NCBI GenBank assembly: GCA_937893735.1
Contig: CALBGD010000146.1
Coordinates: 1 to 13,838, forward strand
DNA length: 13,838 nucleotides
Direction: 5' to 3'
DNA from: an uncultured Clostridia bacterium
Lineage (GTDB): Bacteria > Bacillota > Clostridia > Oscillospirales > Ruminococcaceae
Shown: one piece after another, positions 1 through 6,388 of the stretch
Layout: every line of letters begins with the position of its first letter
Position numbering within the stretch: position 1 is the stretch's first letter
Notes under the pieces: generated by a model
Database searches by the model: none
Told to the model about the DNA's origin: nothing
What the model saw: the letters and a program-made list of their open reading frames with translations, nothing else
Translations under genes and position numbers: made by a program

Positions 1-54
1 GGTAAATGTTACTTTTGAGGCGGGATAATGCACAGTTCCCCGCGTGGATTGATG

Positions 55-83
55 TTGACGTTTTCCGCGGAATATGCTACAAT
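55..83 (+). promoter_or_regulatory. Sigma-A promoter of the cardiolipin synthase gene
   Basis: A -35 TTGACG (55-60) and a -10 TACAAT (78-83) are separated by exactly 17 bases. A TG one base before the -10 (75-76) makes it an extended -10 element. Transcription should begin near 90, about 24 bases before the ATG at 114. This placement rules out the ATG at 6, which lies upstream of the promoter. Confidence 0.85.
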
Positions 84-113
84 ATATTTTGGATATTTTT
101 TCTGGAGGTAACA

Positions 114-1718
114 ATGTCAACAAAAAATAACGGAGAAAAGAAGCAGAAAAAGCGCCGCGGGCTAACGCTGCTGAAAAAGGGACACAAGGGTCTTGTGTAT
201 GCGCTGTTCAGCCGTTTCGGGATCGTCGTGCTTCTGCTGATAATACAGCTCACGATATTTGTCGTTATGTACAACGTGTTCAAGGAGTACATTCCGCATT
301 TCTATGCGTTTTCCGGAGTGTTCACGGTGGCGATGGTGCTTTATCTCATCAACAGCCGCATGAATCCCTGCTCGAAGATAACATGGCTTGTAATAATCAT
401 GATAATGCCGGTTTTCGGCTCGCTGCTGCTGTGGTATATTCAGAGCGACATCGGGCACCGGGCGCTGAAAAAGCGCGCAGACCAGCTCCTTGCCGACACC
501 ATGGGGATCATTCCGCAGGACCCGGAGATAATGCGCCGCTTCTCGGAGGAGGCTCCCGGGCCGGCTTCCACGGCGGTTTTCATGCAGCGGAGCGGCTGCC
601 GCCCGGTGTACTCCGGCACGGACGCGGTCTATTTCCCGTCCGGCGAGGCTAAATTTGAGGAGCTTCTGGAGCAGCTCCAGAAAGCGGAGCACTTTATATT
701 CCTCGAGTACTTCATCATCGACGAGGGCGTGATGTGGGGACAGATACTCGAGATACTGGCGCAGAAAGCGAAGCTCGGCGTTGACGTGCGCGTGATGTAC
801 GACGGCACCTGCGAGTTTTCAAGGCTCCCGCACAGCTACCCGAAGAAGCTGGAGTATTTCGGGATAAAGTGCAAGGTGTTCGCGCCGCTGTCGCCGTTCG
901 TTTCCACGCACTACAACTACCGCGACCACCGGAAGATACTCGTTATTGACGGAAAAGTCGCGTTCACCGGCGGCGTGAATTTCGCGGACGAGTACATCAA
1001 CGAGATACATCGCTTCGGTCACTGGAAGGATACCGCGATAATGCTTAAAGGCGAGGCTGTGCGCAGCTTCACGCTGATGTTTCTCCAGATGTGGGGAATG
1101 ACCGAGAAGCAGCCGGAGCTTGAATACGAAAAGTTCCTGACATACCCGGCGGACTCCGACCCGCTTGCGGACGGATTCGTACTGCCCTACGGGGACTGCC
1201 CGCTCAACGGCGAGAAGCTCGGCGAGCGTATGTACATGGATATCCTCAACCGTGCGGTGAAGTACGTCCACATAATGACGCCCTACCTCATTCTTGACGG
1301 AGAGATGGAAACCGCGCTGAAATTCGCGGCGGAGCGCGGCGTGGACGTCCGGATAATCCTCCCGGGGATACCGGACAAGAAGATAGCCTATTCGCTGGCA
1401 AAGACGCATTACCGCTCGCTCATTGAGTCCGGAGTGAAGATATACGAATACACCCCGGGATTCGTCCACGCGAAGGTGTTCGTTGCGGACGACAGGGAAG
1501 CGGTGGTAGGCTCGATAAACCTCGACTACCGGAGTTTCTACCATCATTTCGAGTGCGCGGCGTATATGTACGGCACCGACTGTATCCCGGCTGTCCGCGA
1601 GGACTTCCTCGAGACCCAGCAGGAGTGCCGCGAGGTAACTCCGGAGACCATCAGGCATGAGAATCTGCTGATGAAGATTACGGGGTTCATCATGAAGGCG
1701 GTCGCCCCGCTGATGTGA
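114..1718 (+). CDS. cls: Cardiolipin synthase (phospholipase D superfamily)
   Basis: This 534-residue membrane enzyme should join two phosphatidylglycerol molecules into cardiolipin and glycerol. Three hydrophobic segments lie near residues 33-53, 65-80 and 89-109; the last resembles the PLDc_N segment typical of bacterial Cls. Two phospholipase D domains follow, each with a complete HxKxxxxD motif: H272/K274/D279 (in RDHRKILVID) and H452/K454/D459 (in VHAKVFVADD). Length and architecture are normal for Clostridia. The frame is open back to position 6, but a promoter at 55-83 and the ribosome binding site GGAGGT (104-109), four bases before the ATG at 114, fix the start at the lysine-rich peptide MSTKNN. 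It is a single-gene unit ending in a bidirectional terminator. Domain content and motifs are seen directly; the cardiolipin reaction is inferred from family, and another PLD-type phospholipid transfer cannot be fully excluded. Confidence 0.93.
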   Translation: MSTKNNGEKKQKKRRGLTLLKKGHKGLVYALFSRFGIVVLLLIIQLTIFVVMYNVFKEYIPHFYAFSGVFTVAMVLYLINSRMNPCSKITWLVIIMIMPVFGSLLLWYIQSDIGHRALKKRADQLLADTMGIIPQDPEIMRRFSEEAPGPASTAVFMQRSGCRPVYSGTDAVYFPSGEAKFEELLEQLQKAEHFIFLEYFIIDEGVMWGQILEILAQKAKLGVDVRVMYDGTCEFSRLPHSYPKKLEYFGIKCKVFAPLSPFVSTHYNYRDHRKILVIDGKVAFTGGVNFADEYINEIHRFGHWKDTAIMLKGEAVRSFTLMFLQMWGMTEKQPELEYEKFLTYPADSDPLADGFVLPYGDCPLNGEKLGERMYMDILNRAVKYVHIMTPYLILDGEMETALKFAAERGVDVRIILPGIPDKKIAYSLAKTHYRSLIESGVKIYEYTPGFVHAKVFVADDREAVVGSINLDYRSFYHHFECAAYMYGTDCIPAVREDFLETQQECREVTPETIRHENLLMKITGFIMKAVAPLM

Positions 1719-1736
1719 TTTCAGAGTATATGAAGA

Positions 1737-1766
1737 AAAGGGAGAGCCGGAGCTCTCCCTTTCTTA
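1737..1766. terminator. Bidirectional intrinsic terminator between convergent genes
   Basis: An 11-bp perfect stem, AAAGGGAGAGC (1737-1747) with GCTCTCCCTTT (1752-1762), closes a four-base loop. T-rich sequence follows on both strands (CCCTTTCTT on +, CCCTTTTCTT on -). It lies in the 62-base gap between the end of the cardiolipin synthase gene and the end of the GH74-like gene and can stop both transcripts. Confidence 0.88.
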
Positions 1767-1780
1767 ATTATGCCGTGAGA

Positions 1781-4015
1781 TCACTGGATAAGGTCGCCGT
1801 AAACAACGCCTAAGCCAAGGGTGCTCATGTAAACTCTGCCGTAAACGTTCCAGTCGCCGTATACGAACTTTCCGTTGCCTGTGCCGCCAAACTGGAGATT
1901 ATCGTCATTTATGCGCTTCCATGTCGCGCCCTCGTCCTCGGACCAGTAAAGTCCCACCGGGTCCTCGGAGGTGGGCTGTCCCCAGATGTAGATAGCCTCC
2001 GGGTCGCCGTCGTTCTTGCCTCTGCCAAGACCTACCATCTGGCAGTTGGAAACAGTGTCTATGCGCTTGAATGTCTGACCGTGGTCCTCGGAGACCTGAA
2101 GCCCCATCGCGGAGAAGTATATCTTGCCCTCAACGCCTGCGACTACCGCCGGACGTGTGGAATTGAACACCGTCAGGTCGTTGTTAGCCGTGAAGGTCTT
2201 TCCGCGGTCGCTGCTGTAATAGAACGCGCTTCCGCTGGAGGCGTACACATACTCCGGATTTACCGGGTCGGCGATTATGCGCTTGCAGCTCAGTCCGCCC
2301 TCGCACTTCTCCCAAGTCTCGCCCTTGTCATCGGTGCGGAAGATGAACGCGCCGTTGTCAGGAGCCCAGTAGAACGTCTTTCCGTCAGCGGATACCGCAA
2401 CGGAGCCGCCGTGCGCCGCGCCGGTTTCCAGCGGGGAGTTCTTCACGTTGTTCCATGTTGCGCCGCCGTCCTCTGTGTACCAGAAGTCGTTGCCGCTGGT
2501 GGAGTTCGCAGCCTTTACCCAGATATCGGTGCTTCCCATTGCAACGCCGAGTCCGGTCATGGAGCCTGCCGCACTGCTGTGCATGGTTCCGTATTCAGCG
2601 GCGTCGTCCTGAGCGAAGCCGTCGTAGTCAGCCGTTACGGTCACGAGCTTTCCGCCCGGAATGCTTACCAGCTCGTAGGGAACAGTTTCCTCAACGCCCT
2701 TGCCGAAGAAGTGGAACTCCGGATTCTCGTCCCAGATGTTGTCGGAGGCGAAGATACCGTTTCCGGAAACCACCATTACTCTGTCGGTGTTGTTCGGGTC
2801 GATAGCCATGGAGCTGCACCAGTGCATTGCGGAGCCTGCGTGCCATGAAACGCCGCCGTCGGTCATGGTCATAACGTCGTTGAGGTACTTCCATGTCTTG
2901 CCGCCGTCCGTGGTAACGTAGAATTCATCGCCGAATGCGCCGGTGGGCTGCTGGCTGTACACGTTCTCGGTGCAGGCAACCATTCTGTTCGGGTCGTTCG
3001 GGTCGATGACAACGTCGCCGTAGCTGCGCTTCTCCGGGGAGATATCCTCCATGGAGTCGTCCGCGATGGTCAGCGCGCGAATGCTTCCGGAGCCGCGGTT
3101 GCTGTTCCACGGACCCTCCGCGTCGGCGTAGGTGATGATTATTTTTCCATCGCCGTTGTACTTCATGCGCTGTACCATAAGCCCCTTGGGCGCCGCCTCA
3201 ACGGGAGCCCATGTGCTTCCTGCGTCAGTGGACTTATAGATATTGTAGTCGCCCTTGCGGGAGATAGCCGCGTAAATCGTGGAGCAGCTGGTGTCGTCCC
3301 CGGAGGTCGGGTCGATGATTATGCTGCAAATGCCGTTGATGTTGCTGGTGGAGGTGTCCGTGCCAAGGTCGAGCTGGGTGAAGGTCAGACCGCCGTCCGT
3401 GGACTTTATCAGACCGCCGGTGCTCATTCCGCCGGCGTAAACGATGTCGCTGTTCTTCGGGTCTACCGCGAGTCTTTCGCCGTTGCCGCGTCCCATTCCG
3501 TTGCCGTCCACCTTGATGGTGTCGGTGAGCTCCGTGCGGGTGAAGGTGCTGCCGTAGTCATTCGAGATGAAAAGCGCAGTCCTGCCGCCGCTGAGGTAGC
3601 TTGTTCCTGCAAGCAGGTACAGCCTGTTCGGGTCGCTGGTTCCGAAAGCAAGTCCAGCAATTCCGAGGAAGCCCTGATCGTCCTCGCTGATACCGTAGGA
3701 CAGGGACTCCCACTTTTCCAGCTCCTTGTTGTAGCGGTAAGCGCCGCCGACGTCGGTCCTCGCGTAGTACAGACCGTCCTGACTGGTGGTGAACACGCCG
3801 CTGACGAATCCGCCGCCGCCCATTGCCACCTGATTGAACTCCCAGCCGTTCACGGATACGTTGGCCGCGGTGGGCTCGTCCGAAACGGCGGTATCGCCGC
3901 CCACGTCGGGAGTGCTGTCCGTGCTGCCGCTGCTTGCGTTGTTTCCGGAGCAGCCGGAAAGTCCCACGGCTGTCACAGCCGCGAGGAATATGCTCAAAAT
4001 TCTCTTGTGCTTCAT
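1781..4015 (-). CDS. GH74-family-like lipoprotein (xyloglucanase-type beta-propeller)
   Basis: This 744-residue exported protein starts with MKHKRILS, a hydrophobic run and a lipobox LSGC (Cys22), so it should be lipid-anchored outside the membrane. A Ser/Thr/Asp-rich linker (about 23-52) leads into a two-propeller GH74-type body. Nine Asp-box turns are visible, for example STDGGLTF (205), TTDGGKTW (368), TEDGGATW (514) and SEDEGATW (692). The motif RTDVGGAYR puts Asp88 at the GH74 catalytic base. At the position where I expect the second catalytic Asp (in xyloglucanases within a SxDYA-like motif), the sequence reads TGLGVA, giving Gly490. The start is chosen because GGAGA sits six bases before this ATG; an in-frame ATG four codons upstream has AGGAGA almost touching it, and the longer open frame begins upstream of the promoter. 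No dockerin or carbohydrate-binding module follows. GH74 enzymes cut xyloglucan; given the missing acid, the activity of this one is uncertain. Confidence 0.85.
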   Translation of the reverse strand: MKHKRILSIFLAAVTAVGLSGCSGNNASSGSTDSTPDVGGDTAVSDEPTAANVSVNGWEFNQVAMGGGGFVSGVFTTSQDGLYYARTDVGGAYRYNKELEKWESLSYGISEDDQGFLGIAGLAFGTSDPNRLYLLAGTSYLSGGRTALFISNDYGSTFTRTELTDTIKVDGNGMGRGNGERLAVDPKNSDIVYAGGMSTGGLIKSTDGGLTFTQLDLGTDTSTSNINGICSIIIDPTSGDDTSCSTIYAAISRKGDYNIYKSTDAGSTWAPVEAAPKGLMVQRMKYNGDGKIIITYADAEGPWNSNRGSGSIRALTIADDSMEDISPEKRSYGDVVIDPNDPNRMVACTENVYSQQPTGAFGDEFYVTTDGGKTWKYLNDVMTMTDGGVSWHAGSAMHWCSSMAIDPNNTDRVMVVSGNGIFASDNIWDENPEFHFFGKGVEETVPYELVSIPGGKLVTVTADYDGFAQDDAAEYGTMHSSAAGSMTGLGVAMGSTDIWVKAANSTSGNDFWYTEDGGATWNNVKNSPLETGAAHGGSVAVSADGKTFYWAPDNGAFIFRTDDKGETWEKCEGGLSCKRIIADPVNPEYVYASSGSAFYYSSDRGKTFTANNDLTVFNSTRPAVVAGVEGKIYFSAMGLQVSEDHGQTFKRIDTVSNCQMVGLGRGKNDGDPEAIYIWGQPTSEDPVGLYWSEDEGATWKRINDDNLQFGGTGNGKFVYGDWNVYGRVYMSTLGLGVVYGDLIQ

Positions 4016-4073
4016 ATATTTCTCCATTCTCCTGATTATTGCCGTCCATCTATGTAATGGATTACACGAACAT

Positions 4074-4102
4074 ATTATACAACATCTTTTCCGAAATTGC
4101 AA
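4074..4102 (-). promoter_or_regulatory. Sigma-A promoter of the GH74-like gene
   Basis: On the minus strand, TTGCAA (4097-4102) and TATAAT (4074-4079) are separated by exactly 17 bases. Transcription would start near 4067, giving a leader of roughly 50 bases before the ATG at 4015. The gene can therefore be transcribed independently of the vanW-family gene upstream on the same strand. Confidence 0.8.
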
Positions 4103-4266
4103 TACCTTTTTGCGAATTCCACAATACAGCGGGTATATTATGGCGTGATTATTATAGGTTCTGGGAAAATCCTGCAAGCTGCTGTTCCTCCCGGCAGAGC
4201 TCCGCGATGCTCAGGAAAGGCGGCTGTGCTGTCCGAATAGCTGCGGAGCTCCTCCGCAGTAAGCGT
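4103..4266. other. Gap between the VanW-family gene and the GH74-like promoter
   Basis: This stretch contains a perfect 8-bp inverted repeat, CTGCGGAG (4241-4248) and CTCCGCAG (4252-4259), just after the VanW stop codon. It lacks a T-run on the minus strand, so it is at best a weak terminator or an mRNA-stabilising hairpin. After the VanW stop the same frame stays open for 39 codons with no start signal; I see no gene here. Confidence 0.4.
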
Positions 4267-5112
4267 TCATGTCAGTTTTCTCAGACCCGGGGTGATTATC
4301 TGTCCCTCCGGGATAAGCGAATAGTCGTACATCACCCTGGAATGATTGTCGAGCACCAGCTCCCGCCGGAGCACCCGGCGCTCCCGGTCGAGCGTCAGGC
4401 GGTAGACCTGACTTATCCGGAAGAACTCACCGTCCTCCTCGATGTAGCCCTGATTTTCCTCGGTTATCCTGTATATGTACGGGAAAGGCTCCGGCGCGCG
4501 GAGCTCCCCATACAGCTCGGATTCCGTCACCCAGACGAGAAGCTGCACCGGTCTGTCGGTGGTGTTTTTGAAGCGGTAGTCCACGTTTTTATAGAACACG
4601 CTTGTCCCCGTGCCGAACGGCACACGCCTGCCGGAATCCGGGAAAAGCGCGTCCGAGTGGTGCACAAGCTCCGTCACGGTGAGCGGGCTGTTCAGCACCA
4701 GCCAGTGAATGAGGTTCGCGAGCTGGCAGAGCCCTCCGCCAACGCCGCGTTCAAGCTTTCCGTGGTTTATCACCAGACCCTCGAGGTAGCCGTGCTTTTC
4801 GTCCGGATTCCCCACAAGCCTCCAGAACGAGAAAACCTCGCCGGGCTTTATAACTATGCCGTTTACCTTTGCGCAGGCAAGCCGCAGATTGACCGCCTTG
4901 TTCCGCTGGAGCTCCATGTCAACGCCCTCAAGCTTCCGCATTATCCTGGAGCAGTGGCTCTTTACCACGGCAGGCAGCGGCACGGTGTTGAACTCCCGCG
5001 CGAATCTCTCGCGGGAAGCGGCGTCGCGGATATCCCGCAGTAAATACTCCTTGCGGAGCGATATTTTATAGCACAGCGGCGATATTTCGCAGAATAGCTT
5101 CCTTTTTTTCAA
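4267..5112 (-). CDS. VanW-family protein
   Basis: This 281-residue protein matches the VanW family, named after an accessory gene of VanB-type vancomycin resistance operons whose biochemical role is not established. The family core is visible at residues 80-200, including PGEVFSFW (90-97), GGGLCQLAN (125-133) and a histidine pair at 151-152. The C-terminal 80 residues are charged beta-strand-like sequence. There is no signal peptide or membrane segment, as in VanW itself and unlike many larger VanW-domain proteins. The start is set at a TTG (5110-5112) with GGAAG seven bases upstream. A TTG 11 codons earlier (5145) would lie almost at the transcription start and has no ribosome binding site. 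No vanA/vanB-type ligase or VanH/VanX gene is nearby, so a resistance role is not supported; a cell-wall-related role is inference. Confidence 0.82.
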   Translation of the reverse strand: MKKRKLFCEISPLCYKISLRKEYLLRDIRDAASRERFAREFNTVPLPAVVKSHCSRIMRKLEGVDMELQRNKAVNLRLACAKVNGIVIKPGEVFSFWRLVGNPDEKHGYLEGLVINHGKLERGVGGGLCQLANLIHWLVLNSPLTVTELVHHSDALFPDSGRRVPFGTGTSVFYKNVDYRFKNTTDRPVQLLVWVTESELYGELRAPEPFPYIYRITEENQGYIEEDGEFFRISQVYRLTLDRERRVLRRELVLDNHSRVMYDYSLIPEGQIITPGLRKLT

Positions 5113-5154
5113 GATCTCACTTCCATTCCCAAATATAATTACCAATCTGATTAG

Positions 5155-5182
5155 ATTATAGCATAAATTATATAAAATGCAA
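5155..5182 (-). promoter_or_regulatory. Extended -10 promoter of the VanW-family gene
   Basis: On the minus strand the -10 is TATAAT (5155-5160), preceded by TGC to give an extended -10. A partial -35, TTGCAT (5177-5182), lies 16 bases upstream. Transcription would start near 5148, leaving a leader of about 35 bases before the TTG at 5112. The weak -35 is what an activator-dependent promoter would show, and phased repeats abut it. Confidence 0.72.
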
Positions 5183-5220
5183 TTACAGTCTGGTTACAAT
5201 GTGGTTACAATATGGTAACA
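5182..5220. repeat. Four TTACA-type half-sites at 11-bp spacing (candidate response-regulator site)
   Basis: Read on the plus strand, the hexamers ATTACA (5182-5187), GTTACA (5193-5198), GTTACA (5204-5209) and GTAACA (5215-5220) recur at exactly 11-base intervals, one helical turn apart. Two of the 11-base units (TGGTTACAAT plus one base, from 5191 and 5202) differ only in their last base. The array touches the -35 of the vanW promoter. Direct repeats at 11 bp are the usual operator form for OmpR/PhoB-family regulators, and B. subtilis PhoP recognises TTAACA-like hexamers in this arrangement. The regulator identity is inference. Confidence 0.55.
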
Positions 5221-5331
5221 GTGCTTAATGCACCACTCTGCCTGCAAAACACGATCGTTCATGTTTCTGGTTTCCATTACAATCTGGTCGTTTTTCATTA
5301 CATGACCTATCACAAATATAATGTGGAATGC
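5221..5331. other. Non-coding divergent control region with further TTACA copies and small inverted repeats
   Basis: No gene is supported here. Two further ATTACA hexamers occur at 5276-5281 and 5297-5302, 21 bases (about two helical turns) apart. Short inverted repeats GTGC-TTAAT-GCAC (5221-5233) and CACA-N7-TGTG (5311-5325) are present. Together with the phased array they suggest a regulator-binding region between the vanW promoter and the rightward promoter at 5309-5337. Confidence 0.35.
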
Positions 5332-5337
5332 TATAAT
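5309..5337 (+). promoter_or_regulatory. Rightward extended -10 promoter with no obvious gene
   Basis: TGC followed by TATAAT (5332-5337) gives a consensus extended -10. A 4/6 match to the -35 consensus, ATCACA (5309-5314), lies 17 bases upstream. The predicted start near 5344 is followed within 40 bases by a strong terminator, so the promoter does not obviously serve araC. Confidence 0.55.
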
Positions 5338-5343
5338 AAATCA

Positions 5344-5421
5344 AGTGATTTAGACAACCAGTCTCCTGACTTTTCGTATAACCGAAGCCCCCGGATAAAC
5401 GTCCGGGGGTTTCGGTGTTTT
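5344..5421 (+). ncRNA. Candidate short transcript of about 75-80 nt (possible small RNA)
   Basis: The predicted transcript starts just after the extended -10 promoter ending at 5337 and ends at the hairpin at 5382-5415. It has a mostly unstructured 5' part of about 38 bases, including a weak 4-bp hairpin AGAC/GTCT, then the long terminator stem. No ribosome binding site or credible reading frame is contained. This is inferred from promoter and terminator positions only; the unit may simply be an insulator in front of araC. Confidence 0.35.
5382..5421 (+). terminator. Strong intrinsic terminator upstream of araC
   Basis: A 14-base stem, CCGAAGCCCCCGGA (5382-5395), pairs with TCCGGGGGTTTCGG (5402-5415), with one G-T pair and a six-base loop. 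TGTTTTAT follows on the plus strand. The minus-strand side has no T-run, so it works rightward. No plus-strand gene precedes it, and the -35 of the araC promoter begins six bases after the T-run, so it isolates araC from upstream transcription. Confidence 0.85.
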
Positions 5422-5426
5422 ATGGC

Positions 5427-5455
5427 TTGACATACGCGGCGGCAGATGTTAAAAT
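5427..5455 (+). promoter_or_regulatory. Sigma-A promoter of the AraC-family gene
   Basis: A consensus TTGACA (5427-5432) and TAAAAT (5450-5455) are separated by exactly 17 bases. The start would be near 5462, at or just before the ribosome binding site AGGGGTG (5462-5468) that serves the ATG at 5474. The transcript leader is therefore very short, about a dozen bases. Confidence 0.83.
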
Positions 5456-5473
5456 ATTGATAGGGGTGATATT

Positions 5474-6289
5474 ATGTACAGTGCAGTTTATCCGGTGCTT
5501 GCGGCGCAGACGCGGCTTCCGTTCTACCTTTCGGGCATCGGGATATCCGACCCGGAATACCACGTCTGCCGGGAAAAGGGTCTGGTCTCCTATCAGGTGC
5601 TCTACACGCGCAGTGGGCGCGGCGTCCTGCGCGTGGGTCAGCGGGAATTCCCACAGGAGCCCGGGAGCATATTCTTTCTCTCGCCGGGAGTCCCGCACGA
5701 ATACTTCCCCGAGGACGGTATGTGGGAAACGGCGTGGGCGGTGTTCCGCGGGGCGCAGCTCCCGGAGATAATGGGCTCCCTCGGATTCGGGAGCTGGCAC
5801 GAGAAAAGCGGCGCGGAGCTCTCCGGCTGCGAGCGGATATTCAGCCAGCTCATGTCCGCGGTGAACGACCCGGTATCCGGCGGCGAGCGGTGCTCCATGC
5901 TGGTGTACGAATACATTCTGGAGGTGCGCTCCCTGCTGGTGACTGGCGGCTCCCGGAGCAAAAACGGCGGCTCCCCGGCGGATTCCGCCATAGAGTACAT
6001 GGACAGGGAATTCAGCCGCGACATCACGCTGGAGGAGCTCGCGGGGCTCTCCGGAATAACGCTCCAGCACTTCTGCCGGGTGTTCCGCGCGCAGACCGGA
6101 ATGCGCCCGATGGAGTACCTCGCGCGGCGCCGCATAGCCGAAGCCAAGCGGCTTCTGCTCACAACGGAGCGCAGTGTTTCCGAGATAGCGGAGCTTACCG
6201 GCTACGCCTCGCCGACCTATTTCGGGGTGGTTTTCCGGCGGTGCGAGGGGATATCCCCCTCCGAATACAGAATGAGCAAGGCACTGTGA
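5474..6289 (+). CDS. AraC-family transcriptional regulator
   Basis: This 271-residue regulator has the usual two-part layout. An N-terminal cupin-like sensing domain spans about residues 20-95, with the family-typical segment GSIFFLSPGVPHEY at 64-77. A C-terminal double helix-turn-helix spans about 172-266. Its first recognition region is LEELAGLSGITLQHFCRVF (186-204) and its second is VSEIAELTGYASPTYFGVVF (235-254), ending in the signature SPSEYR. Regulators of this form usually bind a sugar and activate neighbouring glycan-use genes. The next gene, GH59, lies 99 bases downstream in the same direction and has its own promoter preceded by a direct repeat, so it is the best candidate target. 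No terminator separates the two genes, so read-through is possible. The ligand cannot be read from the sequence. Confidence 0.92.
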   Translation: MYSAVYPVLAAQTRLPFYLSGIGISDPEYHVCREKGLVSYQVLYTRSGRGVLRVGQREFPQEPGSIFFLSPGVPHEYFPEDGMWETAWAVFRGAQLPEIMGSLGFGSWHEKSGAELSGCERIFSQLMSAVNDPVSGGERCSMLVYEYILEVRSLLVTGGSRSKNGGSPADSAIEYMDREFSRDITLEELAGLSGITLQHFCRVFRAQTGMRPMEYLARRRIAEAKRLLLTTERSVSEIAELTGYASPTYFGVVFRRCEGISPSEYRMSKAL

Positions 6290-6293
6290 TGTT

Positions 6294-6324
6294 CATATTT
6301 TGAGAGCGCCGCAAATATTTGAGA
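6294..6324. promoter_or_regulatory. Candidate AraC-type operator (direct repeat TTTGAGA, 19-bp spacing)
   Basis: TTTGAGA occurs at 6299-6305 and again at 6318-6324, both on the plus strand, preceded by A/T-rich CATAT and AAATA. The second copy directly abuts the -35 of the GH59 promoter. Tandem half-sites about two helical turns apart next to the -35 are typical for activation by AraC-family proteins. Binding by the product of 5474-6289 is inferred from adjacency. Confidence 0.5.
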
Positions 6325-6353
6325 TTGAAATTCCGCTTCGTTTGCGCTATACT
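6325..6353 (+). promoter_or_regulatory. Sigma-A promoter of the GH59 gene
   Basis: TTGAAA (6325-6330) and TATACT (6348-6353) are separated by exactly 17 bases. Transcription would start near 6360, about 30 bases before the ATG at 6389. The ribosome binding site AAAGGAG (6376-6382) lies six bases before that ATG. Confidence 0.8.
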
Positions 6354-6388
6354 GTAATCACAAAACAGCACGGCGAAAGGAGCCTTCC

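Noticed and set aside
6..113. Longer N-terminus of cardiolipin synthase from the ATG at 6
   Set aside because: A consensus promoter at 55-83 lies inside this stretch, and a strong ribosome binding site precedes the ATG at 114.
4016..4177. Longer N-terminus of the GH74-like protein
   Set aside because: It would begin upstream of the gene's own promoter (4074-4102) and would put about 54 residues in front of a clear lipoprotein signal peptide.
4147..4266. In-frame 39-codon continuation after the TGA of the VanW-family gene, and a 19-codon ATG frame overlapping it
   Set aside because: Neither has a ribosome binding site or a recognisable motif, the VanW domain is already complete at its stop, and an open stretch of this length is expected by chance in GC-rich DNA.
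4039..5043. Open frame of 334 codons on the plus strand opposite the VanW-family gene
   Set aside because: It is a shadow of GC-rich coding sequence. It overlaps the VanW gene, which has a recognisable family core, promoter and ribosome binding site, and its product resembles no family I know.
4267..5112. Vancomycin resistance cluster
   Set aside because: Only a VanW-family gene is present; no VanH, D-Ala-D-Lac ligase, VanX or VanRS genes are in the window.
5212..5430. Open frame of 72 codons on the plus strand in the divergent control region
   Set aside because: It begins inside the phased TTACA repeats, has no ribosome binding site and runs straight through the strong terminator at 5382-5415, so it is unlikely to be translated.
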